NCBI GenBank assembly: GCA_900541855.1
Contig: UQLD01000036.1
Span: forward strand, 1-6,008
DNA length: 6,008 nt
Direction of reading: 5' to 3'
Source of the DNA: an uncultured Collinsella sp.
GTDB lineage: Bacteria; Actinomycetota; Coriobacteriia; Coriobacteriales; Coriobacteriaceae
Every line of letters begins with the position of its first letter. The first letter of the stretch is position 1. A program made the translations under genes and the position numbers. Positions 1 to 4,777 of this stretch are shown here, one piece after another. The notes below the pieces were generated by a model. It was not told the DNA's origin. It saw only the letters and a list, made by a program, of their open reading frames with translations, and did not search any database.

Positions 1-1
1 A

Positions 2-122
2 CAGTCCTGCTCGCACGGAGAGCACATTAAGTGCTCTCCGGCTCGTGCGGAACTCGCGATCAACCTAATGCCTTTCGGGCAGCCACGGACCTCTCGGGTC
101 CAATACGTCACACACCGGACTG
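2..122 (+). ncRNA. 3' part of a probable structured RNA (family not recognised)
   Basis: Four helices can be drawn in this gene-free stretch. CAGTCC at 2-7 pairs with GGACTG at 117-122 and closes a multibranch domain. Inside it lie a long arm, GGAGAGCAC at 17-25 with GTGCTCTCC at 31-39 (loop ATTAA), extended by CGCAC 12-16 with GTGCG 45-49 across a 5-base bulge; a small hairpin at 70-80 (GCC/GGC); and GGACC 87-91 with GGTCC 97-101. A strong terminator follows at 144-170, so a plus-strand transcript would end here. The window starts inside or at the edge of the element, so its 5' end is unknown. It does not match the RNase P, tmRNA, SRP or common riboswitch motifs that I remember. A raiA-type or 6S-type RNA, or a structured 3' UTR, remain possible. 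The helices are seen directly; the ncRNA call is inference. Confidence 0.45.
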
Positions 123-143
123 GGTTATCTGAATAAATATGGC

Positions 144-170
144 GAAGGCCCCTTTTGGGGCCTTCTTTTT
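144..170 (+). terminator. Rho-independent terminator, possibly bidirectional
   Basis: A perfect 9-bp stem, GAAGGCCCC at 144-152 with GGGGCCTTC at 157-165, has a TTTT loop and is followed by T5 (166-170). This is a classical terminator for plus-strand transcription coming from the structured RNA upstream. The murB stop codon (169-171, minus strand) overlaps the T-tract. On the minus strand the same stem is followed by the AT-rich ATATTTATT, so it could also end murB transcripts, more weakly. Confidence 0.9.
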
Positions 171-1131
171 ATAAAAATTCGCCTACTCGGTGGACTTCGG
201 GTTCTAGGTCTACGTCGAACTGCTCTTTGACTTTGGCTTGGATGTCGCGGATGAGTTCGTCAACGTCGGCGGCGGTGGCGTGGTTGGCGTTGACGATAAA
301 ACCGCAGTGCTTTTCGCTTACCTGCGCGCCGCCAACGGCGTGTCCTCGCAGGCCGGCATCCATGATGAGCTTGCCGGCAAAGTAGCCCTCGGGGCGCTTG
401 AAGGTGGAGCCGGCACTCGGCATGTCGAGCGGCTGCTTGTCCTCGCGGCGCTGGCAGTAGTCGTCCATGTCGGCCTTGATCATCGCGGCGTTGCCCGGTG
501 CGAGGTTGAAGGTGGCAGAAAGAACGATAAAGCCGTCGTCGGCGATGCGACTCTTGCGATAGCCCAGGTTGAGCTCATCGACATCGAACTCGATGATGTT
601 GCCGCTGCCGCGGGTGCCGTCGTCGAGCATGCGGGCGGGCTTGTAGACGCGCACAGACTCCAGCACGTCTGCCATGCAGGCACCGTAGGCGCCGGCGTTC
701 ATGTAGCAGGCGCCGCCGACCGATCCGGGGATGCCCGAGATGGGCTCCATGCCGGTGAGACCGGCCTCGGCTGCCGCCGCGGCGACATCGGAAAGCAAGG
801 CGCCGGCCGCCGCCGTGACGTGCGTACCGTCGACCGTAATGTCGGAGAGGCCTTCGCCCAACGCCACGACGACGCCGCGGATACCCTTGTCGCCGACGAG
901 CAGGTCGGAGCCGTTGCCCACGATGGTGAGCGGCAGGTCGCAGCGATAACAGGTGTCGAGCGTGGCGACGAGGCCCTGCTCGGTATCGGGCGTGACAAAG
1001 ACGTCGGCCGGGCCGCCGATCTTAAACGTGGTGTGCTCGCGCATGGGCTCGCTCATCAGCACGTTGTCCTCGCCGGCAACGCCAGCAAGCGCGCACAGCA
1101 GGTCCTCGTTAAAAAAGTCGTTCTCGTGCAT
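169..1131 (-). CDS. murB: UDP-N-acetylenolpyruvoylglucosamine reductase MurB
   Basis: This flavoenzyme reduces UDP-GlcNAc-enolpyruvate to UDP-MurNAc with NADPH in the cytoplasm, the second committed step of peptidoglycan synthesis. Counting from the ATG at 1131 the protein has 320 residues, usual for the family. The FAD-binding region carries HTTFKIGGPAD (33-43), GNGSDLLV (72-79) and GIPGSVGGA (133-141). Catalytic residues are visible: Tyr191-Arg192 in GYRKSR, the proton-donating Ser242 in SAGSTFKRP, and Glu312 in the C-terminal EPEV. The sequence has the shorter type II MurB layout. The reading frame also allows a TTG start at 1176 (335 residues), but the ATG at 1131 has a Shine-Dalgarno AAGGCGG 8 bases upstream, and a -10-like TATATT covers the TTG. 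The gene is divergent from the lacI-type gene, and its stop codon touches the terminator at 144-170. Confidence 0.96.
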   Translation of the reverse strand: MHENDFFNEDLLCALAGVAGEDNVLMSEPMREHTTFKIGGPADVFVTPDTEQGLVATLDTCYRCDLPLTIVGNGSDLLVGDKGIRGVVVALGEGLSDITVDGTHVTAAAGALLSDVAAAAAEAGLTGMEPISGIPGSVGGACYMNAGAYGACMADVLESVRVYKPARMLDDGTRGSGNIIEFDVDELNLGYRKSRIADDGFIVLSATFNLAPGNAAMIKADMDDYCQRREDKQPLDMPSAGSTFKRPEGYFAGKLIMDAGLRGHAVGGAQVSEKHCGFIVNANHATAADVDELIRDIQAKVKEQFDVDLEPEVHRVGEFL

Positions 1132-1139
1132 ACGAATAT

Positions 1140-1146
1140 CCGCCTT
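1140..1146 (-). promoter_or_regulatory. Ribosome binding site that decides the murB start
   Basis: On the minus strand this reads AAGGCGG, one base from AAGGAGG, with 8 bases to the ATG at 1129-1131. The alternative TTG at 1174-1176 has only a G-rich stretch (GGGTGGGG) 4 bases upstream, which is a poorer match and spacing. The shorter start is therefore preferred. Confidence 0.55.
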
Positions 1147-1174
1147 TTGGTGGTCGTTGTCATCAATCGATTGC

Positions 1175-1180
1175 AATATA
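1175..1180 (-). promoter_or_regulatory. Candidate -10 box for murB
   Basis: TATATT on the minus strand lies 43 bases upstream of the preferred murB ATG. No convincing -35 hexamer is found at 16-18 bases, so the call rests on the -10 alone. It overlaps the alternative TTG start. Confidence 0.25.
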
Positions 1181-1238
1181 CCCCACCCGGACGGATTTGG
1201 TGCGCTGGCGGCGATAAAACAGCCGTCTACCGGATTGG

Positions 1239-1249
1239 TAAAGTGTTTA
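1239..1249. promoter_or_regulatory. Candidate small operator in the murB/lacI-type divergent gap
   Basis: TAAA-GTG-TTTA is a perfect 4+4 palindrome around a 3-base centre, inside the looser GGT...ACC symmetry of 1237-1254. It lies just upstream of the place where the -35 of the lacI-type gene would be, a position suited to autoregulation. LacI-family operators usually have an even centre with CG, which this site lacks, so confidence is low. Confidence 0.2.
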
Positions 1250-1273
1250 TCACCGAGGTAGAGGGGCGGTCGC

Positions 1274-1279
1274 TATACT
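1274..1279 (+). promoter_or_regulatory. Candidate -10 box for the LacI-family gene
   Basis: TATACT matches five of six bases of TATAAT and lies 35 bases upstream of the start codon at 1315. The -35 position (about 1250-1256, TCACCGA) is a poor match, as expected for a weak or activator-dependent promoter. No TG extension is present. Confidence 0.4.
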
Positions 1280-1314
1280 TTCAAGAGATTGCGCGTAAAC
1301 CTGGAAGGAGCGAG

Positions 1315-2343
1315 ATGGCCAACAAAGTCACCCTCAAGCAGATTGCCCAGGAGGTGGGGCTTTCCCCCTCGTCGGTCTCGCTTGTTCTCAATAATCGGCC
1401 CTGTCGCATCTCGGAAGAAAACCGCAAGCTCATCAAGGAGGTTGCGGCGCGCAACCACTATGTTCCTAATCAGATTGCGCGTAGTCTGGTCATGCGCGAG
1501 TCGCGCACGCTGGGCCTTATCGTCCCTAACATCGAGAGCCGCTTTTTTGCCTCGCTCGCCGGTAGCCTGGAAAAGCGCTGCCGCGAGGACGGCTATGCGC
1601 TCTTCATTACCAGCTCGGGTGGAAGTGCCGACGACGATCTGGAGCTGCTGCGCCAGCTGGTAACGCGCGGCGTTGATGGCGTCTTCCTGGTTGTGGGCGA
1701 CGAGTTCTCCGACGACCGCGCCCTGCGCGAAGAAGTCAGCCATCTGCCTATCCCGGCCGTAATGGTCGACCGTGCCATTGAGGGACTCGAGTGCGACAAG
1801 GTGATGTTCGATCACGAGATGGGCGGCTACATGGCCACCCGCTATCTGATCGAGCAGGGCCACCGTCGCATTGCCTGCTTGGTTAACGCGCGCCGTTCCA
1901 ATACGGGGCGTAAGCGACTTGCCGGCTATGAGCGCGCGCTGCGCGAGGTTGGCCTGCCTATCGACGCACGTTTGGAGTTTGAGAGCGAGTACTACATTCC
2001 GAGTGCCTACGAGGCCTCGGAGGCGGTGCTCGCAACTGATGCCACCGCTGTGTTCGCAAGTTCGGATAACATCGCCCTCGGTCTGCTCAAGCGCTTGCAC
2101 GAGATGGGGAAGAGCATCCCGGGCGATATCTCGGTGGTGAGCTATGACAACTCGGCGGCCGACGTTCTCTTTGAGCCGGCGCTGACCGCCATTGAGCAGG
2201 ATCCTGGTGTCCTTGCGGAGCATGCTTTTGGCTGCATGTCCAAGCGTCTTGCCGGTAGGGGCGGCAGGCGTGCCGAAGAGGTCGTCCTGGAGCCGGCGCT
2301 TATCGTTAAGGGCAGCGTGCTCGAACTTACCGAATGTAGCTAA
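1315..2343 (+). CDS. LacI-family transcriptional repressor
   Basis: A cytoplasmic DNA-binding regulator of 342 residues, the normal length for LacI/GalR proteins. The N-terminal helix-turn-helix is clear (VTLKQIAQEVGLSPSSVSLV, 5-24). The hinge helix PNQIARSL (51-58) ends in the leucine that intercalates into the operator minor groove in LacI and PurR. The remainder (about 65-335) is a periplasmic-binding-protein-like sensor domain, with LGLIVPNI (66-73) opening the first lobe, ASSDNIALG (248-256) and VSYDN (275-279), where family members contact sugars. The effector cannot be read from the sequence. The ATG at 1315 is preceded by GGAAGGAG four bases upstream. This frame stays open far upstream, opposite murB, but that part is only a shadow of murB and the HTH fixes the true start. 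No metabolic gene follows, so the target may be distant or the gene itself. Confidence 0.95.
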   Translation: MANKVTLKQIAQEVGLSPSSVSLVLNNRPCRISEENRKLIKEVAARNHYVPNQIARSLVMRESRTLGLIVPNIESRFFASLAGSLEKRCREDGYALFITSSGGSADDDLELLRQLVTRGVDGVFLVVGDEFSDDRALREEVSHLPIPAVMVDRAIEGLECDKVMFDHEMGGYMATRYLIEQGHRRIACLVNARRSNTGRKRLAGYERALREVGLPIDARLEFESEYYIPSAYEASEAVLATDATAVFASSDNIALGLLKRLHEMGKSIPGDISVVSYDNSAADVLFEPALTAIEQDPGVLAEHAFGCMSKRLAGRGGRRAEEVVLEPALIVKGSVLELTECS

Positions 2344-2372
2344 GCGTACTTGTTTGTTTGCATAGATTGCAT

Positions 2373-2390
2373 GCGGAGTGTCCGCTATTT
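2373..2390 (+). terminator. Weak hairpin after the LacI-family gene
   Basis: GCGGA (2373-2377) pairs with TCCGC (2381-2385) around a GTG loop and is followed by TATTT. It lies 30 bases after the stop codon. The stem is only 5 bp and the T-tract is poor, so termination here would be inefficient. Confidence 0.25.
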
Positions 2391-2397
2391 GCCGGCG

Positions 2398-2470
2398 GGG
2401 CCGGGGTGCCTGCCTTGTTTTGAGAAGTTCGCGGAGCCCACTTCTCAAAACAAGGCAGGCACCCCGGCCC
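2398..2470. repeat. Perfect 31-bp inverted repeat (large intergenic palindrome)
   Basis: The arms 2398-2428 and 2440-2470 are exact reverse complements, separated by 11 bases (TCGCGGAGCCC). The outer part of the arm is GC-rich (GGGCCGGGGTGCC) and the inner part is AT-richer (TTGTTTTGAGAAGT). No T-tract follows on either strand, so it is not a standard Rho-independent terminator, although the RNA hairpin would be very stable. Such long perfect intergenic palindromes are usually copies of a dispersed REP- or MITE-like element. No transposase gene or target-site duplication was recognised. The inverted repeat is seen directly; the mobile origin is inference. Confidence 0.9.
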
Positions 2471-2545
2471 TCGTCCGTTAACTCTTCCGCTGGGCGAGCC
2501 TTAGACGCCGCGCACCGATAGGGTAAGGCAGCGGCTTGAAATTGG

Positions 2546-2554
2546 TGCTATATT
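2546..2554 (+). promoter_or_regulatory. Candidate extended -10 promoter for the small conserved gene
   Basis: TGCTATATT fits the extended -10 pattern TGnTATAAT with one mismatch and lies 37 bases before the start codon at 2592. No good -35 is seen at normal spacing, which extended -10 promoters can do without. It would allow transcription of 2592-3080, and perhaps of the two GntR genes behind it, independently of the LacI-family gene. Confidence 0.4.
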
Positions 2555-2591
2555 CAGCTTGAGTTGTTTAATGCTAGTACGGGAGGCTGAT

Positions 2592-3080
2592 ATGGGGCTG
2601 TTCAAGAAGAAAAACCCGCAGGATGCCTTTGATCCCGATGTGTTTACCATCACGGATACGATTTTGGACCCGCCGCGGTTTACATTTTTGCCGGCCATCT
2701 ACCAGGATGCCACGCGCCGCAAGTGGGCCGTGCATCAGCGCGGCGGCGAGCCGAAGATTTTTGACTATGCGGACGTGTTGCAGTGCGAAGTGGCCGAGGC
2801 GGGCGATCCGGAGGCCGAAGAAGCGGTCTCTAAACAGGAATTTGCCCAGCGTATCCTGGCAAATCCTGCCAAGGCAGCAAAAAAAAATGCTGCCAAGCGT
2901 AATATGTGTCTTGGTATGGGCGTTGTTGTGGCGGTTCAGACGGGAAAAGACGAGGTTTCCAAATTAGAGATTCCCGTTATGACCGACGAAGTCAAACGCG
3001 ATTCAAGTCTATATAAGTCGTATCGGAATGTCGCCGAGAAGATCAAGGCAGAATTTGATGCCATGGGAGGGCTGGCCTAA
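2592..3080 (+). CDS. Conserved hypothetical protein, 162 aa
   Basis: Probably a soluble cytoplasmic protein; no signal peptide or convincing membrane helix is seen in frame. It opens with MGLFKKK. A central segment, RKWAVHQRGGEPKIFDYADV (43-62), leads into an acidic stretch. The C-terminal part has LEIPVMTDE (125-133) and a helix around SSLYKSYRNVAEKIKAEFDA (138-157). This order (a 'KW...IFDYADVL' strand pair, then an 'L.I.V.TD....S..YK....A..I' ending) resembles the C-terminal part of small proteins annotated near DUF4428/SHOCT domains. That is a memory-based and weak match, and the zinc-finger part of DUF4428 is absent. The ATG at 2592 has GGGAGG five bases upstream; an in-frame TTG at 2559 has no such site. 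The gene lies 38 bases before the first GntR gene, so they may share a transcript. It contains an A9 tract at 2879-2887. Function unknown. Confidence 0.8.
   Translation: MGLFKKKNPQDAFDPDVFTITDTILDPPRFTFLPAIYQDATRRKWAVHQRGGEPKIFDYADVLQCEVAEAGDPEAEEAVSKQEFAQRILANPAKAAKKNAAKRNMCLGMGVVVAVQTGKDEVSKLEIPVMTDEVKRDSSLYKSYRNVAEKIKAEFDAMGGLA
2873..2894 (+). repeat. A9 homopolymer inside a hairpin, within the small conserved gene
   Basis: GGCAGCA (2873-2879) and TGCTGCC (2888-2894) are inverted repeats, and the sequence between them is pure A, giving nine A in a row (2879-2887). It encodes ...AAKKNAA... in frame. A9 tracts are known sites of polymerase slippage (dnaX of Thermus is the usual example). 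Whether slippage happens here is not shown. Confidence 0.6.
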
Positions 3081-3118
3081 TTTTGGCGGCATACGTTTCT
3101 GAATGAGGAGTCTGTGCA

Positions 3119-3886
3119 ATGGCAGGCGAATCTTATGCAATTCCCCCCAAAGATCATGCTGTTGAGGGAATTCTTTGGTATATCCAGCACCATCAGCTTG
3201 CCGGCGGCGATCGCCTGCCGGCCGAGCGCGTGCTGTGCGAAGAGATTGGCGTTTCGCGTACGGCGTTGCGTGCCGGTATCACGCGGCTTATCTCGTGTGG
3301 AACGCTCGAGAGCCGTCGCGGATCGGGCACGTATGTGTGTCCTCCCAAGCCGCTGAACATCTTCCAGGAAACGTATAACTTTTCCGATGCTGTGCGGACT
3401 GCCGGCCTGCACCCCTCTTCTCGTCTGGTTTCCACCGGGACCATCGAGGCGGATGAGGCGCTTGCCGACAAGCTTGGGGTGGCTGTAGGCGCTCCCTTGC
3501 TCCGCATGCAGCGCGTTCGACTTATTGAGGGCGAGCCGGCGTCAATCGAGACCGCTCACGTTAACCTGTCCCTGTGCCCATCGCTTCCCGAGCACGATTT
3601 TGAGTGTGAGAGCCTTTACGATGTCTTGCTCAAAGAAGGTGGCGTGCGTGTTGAGCATGGACGTGAGCATATCTCCATCTCGCGTTTGAACGTCGAAGAG
3701 GCCGAGCTGCTCCAGCAAGAAGAGGGAACGCCGGTGTTCTATGAGAGCTCGATCGAATTTGATAAGGACATGCGTTTTGTGGAGCATTGCAAATCGGTGA
3801 TTTTGCCCACAAAGTTCCGCTTTGCCGATAACGGCGAAGAGAACGGCATGAGGAGCGTGGCAGGTGAACAATGGCTGAAACAGTAG
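3119..3886 (+). CDS. GntR-family regulator, HutC subfamily (wHTH + UTRA)
   Basis: A cytoplasmic transcriptional regulator of 255 residues. The N-terminal winged helix-turn-helix spans about 13-74, with the family pattern LPAERVLCEEIGVSRTALR (33-51), then LISCGTLESRRGSGTYV (57-73) as the wing. A linker leads to a UTRA effector-binding domain (about 95-235) with LLRMQRVRLIEGEPASIETA (127-146), where R..R...G.P...E is typical of UTRA, and the SLYDVL segment (165-170). UTRA domains usually bind phosphorylated sugars or similar small ligands. A tail of about 20 residues after 235 overlaps the next gene. The ATG at 3119 has GAGGAG eight bases upstream. The gene overlaps the second GntR gene by 16 bases, so translation is probably coupled. 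Ligand unknown; the SIS gene downstream points to a sugar or amino-sugar phosphate. Confidence 0.93.
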   Translation: MAGESYAIPPKDHAVEGILWYIQHHQLAGGDRLPAERVLCEEIGVSRTALRAGITRLISCGTLESRRGSGTYVCPPKPLNIFQETYNFSDAVRTAGLHPSSRLVSTGTIEADEALADKLGVAVGAPLLRMQRVRLIEGEPASIETAHVNLSLCPSLPEHDFECESLYDVLLKEGGVRVEHGREHISISRLNVEEAELLQQEEGTPVFYESSIEFDKDMRFVEHCKSVILPTKFRFADNGEENGMRSVAGEQWLKQ

Positions 3887-4584
3887 ATGCCACCCCGGTT
3901 TATATGCGCATTCGACGCTGCATCGAGGAACGTATCGAGCGCGGTGCATATCCCACGGGTTCCATGATTCCGTCCGAAAAAGACCTCGCCGAGGAATTTG
4001 GTACGACACGCTTGACCATCCGAAGCGCTGTCGATGAGCTGGTTCGGCGCGGGCAGATTCGCCGTGTTCGGGGAAAAGGTGCCTTTGTGGCGCAGAAAGT
4101 ACCTGCTTTTTTTGAACGCACGGTCGGTTTCCGTGAATCGGTCCGTGCTTCGGGCGGCGAGCCGTCCGTCCGTATTCTCGCGCGTTCCAAGCGTTATGCG
4201 GGGCCATATTACGCCGACCTGTTTGGCATCGCCGAGGACGACCTGCTCTATTCCGTTCGACGCCTGAACTGCATAAACGGTAGCCCCGTATCGATTGAGA
4301 CGGCGCTGATTCCCTGCCTGCTGTTCCCAACCATCGAAGATATTGACGTGTCGGTCTTCAGTTTGTACGAGACCTATGAGATGCTGGGCCGAAAGCCAGT
4401 CATGGCACAGGAAAAGCTCGATATCGAGGCACTGGGCGCACGAGATGCCGGCCTCCTTGGACTGGAACAGGGCGATCTTGTTTTGCTTTTGGAATGCGTG
4501 AGCTATGACGCGAGCGGTCAGGCTATCGAGTATGTAAAGTCCTTCAATCGTGGCGATACGGGCGGCTACACCTATACGTACTAG
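3871..4584 (+). CDS. Second GntR-family regulator, HutC subfamily (wHTH + UTRA)
   Basis: A 237-residue regulator with the same architecture as its upstream neighbour but clearly diverged from it. The winged HTH lies at about 9-74: YMRIRRCIEERIERGAYPTG (11-30), then IPSEKDLAEEFGTTRLTIR (33-51) and RRVRGKGAFV (64-73). The UTRA domain spans about 85-232, with LLYSVRRLNCINGSPVSIET (125-144), SVFSLYE (161-167) and AIEYVKSFNRGD (218-229) as the closing strand. The start codon lies inside the end of the preceding gene (16-base overlap) with AGGTGA three bases upstream and AGGAG further off, which fits translational coupling. Two related but different HutC regulators from one transcript suggest two effectors or a heterodimer, which is speculative. 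It lies 193 bases before the SIS gene, and that gap carries the candidate operators. Confidence 0.93.
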   Translation: MAETVDATPVYMRIRRCIEERIERGAYPTGSMIPSEKDLAEEFGTTRLTIRSAVDELVRRGQIRRVRGKGAFVAQKVPAFFERTVGFRESVRASGGEPSVRILARSKRYAGPYYADLFGIAEDDLLYSVRRLNCINGSPVSIETALIPCLLFPTIEDIDVSVFSLYETYEMLGRKPVMAQEKLDIEALGARDAGLLGLEQGDLVLLLECVSYDASGQAIEYVKSFNRGDTGGYTYTY

Positions 4585-4639
4585 CTGGTATTTTGTGAAT
4601 AACGGCTGGGAAACTAACCAGTTTTGATCGTTGGGTCAG

Positions 4640-4651
4640 CTGTATATACAA
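4640..4651. promoter_or_regulatory. Candidate HutC-type GntR operator
   Basis: CTGTATATACAA contains the perfect 10-bp palindrome TGTATATACA (4641-4650). It fits the published HutC-subfamily consensus core GT-N-TA-N-AC at every position, and closely resembles the TreR-type TTGTATATACAA site as I remember it. It stands between two HutC genes and the SIS gene. A poor promoter (TTGATC at 4624-4629, TATACA at 4645-4650, 15-base spacer) would overlap it, so binding could block RNA polymerase. Confidence 0.6.
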
Positions 4652-4707
4652 CCTTACATGGCTCAAAATCGACCGTTCGCCGAAGGGGATAAATTAATCG
4701 ACAAAGA

Positions 4708-4756
4708 GGTATCAAAAAGCCGTAACCTGTAACTGTGATTGGTATCAAATACTAAT
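4708..4756. promoter_or_regulatory. 19-bp palindrome plus a repeated half-site upstream of the SIS gene
   Basis: ATTGGTAT (4738-4745), CAA, ATACTAAT (4749-4756) form an inverted repeat with 7 of 8 arm positions paired. It ends 21 bases before the SIS start codon. Its GGTATCAAA (4741-4749) also occurs as a direct repeat at 4708-4716, 33 bases upstream, close to three helical turns. This looks like a full operator plus a half-site. It differs from the HutC core at 4640-4651, so it may serve the other GntR protein or another regulator. Confidence 0.45.
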
Positions 4757-4777
4757 GATTTGTTACGAGGTGAGACG

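Noticed and set aside
2..136. Open plus-strand frame of about 44 codons at the left edge, ending in TAA near 134-136
   Set aside because: The residues look random and the region is full of perfect hairpins, so a structured RNA is the better explanation. The end of a gene from outside the window cannot be fully excluded.
238..1314. Long plus-strand open frame continuous with the LacI-family gene
   Set aside because: It runs antisense to murB, shows no family motif and has low-complexity content. The helix-turn-helix and the ribosome binding site put the true start at 1315.
1273..2448. 391-codon minus-strand open frame
   Set aside because: It lies exactly opposite the LacI-family gene, shows no domain, and reflects the GC-rich third positions of the real gene.
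2398..2470. Palindrome as an ordinary Rho-independent terminator of the LacI-family gene
   Set aside because: No T-tract follows the stem on either strand, and the arms are far longer than needed.
3542..4330. 262-codon minus-strand open frame
   Set aside because: It is antisense to both GntR genes, has an Arg/His/Cys-rich nonsense composition and no good ribosome binding site.
4605..4624. Short inverted repeats (CTGG/CCAG and AAACT/AGTTT) after the second GntR gene
   Set aside because: The stems are only 4-5 bp and overlap each other, with no T-tract; too weak to call a terminator or operator.
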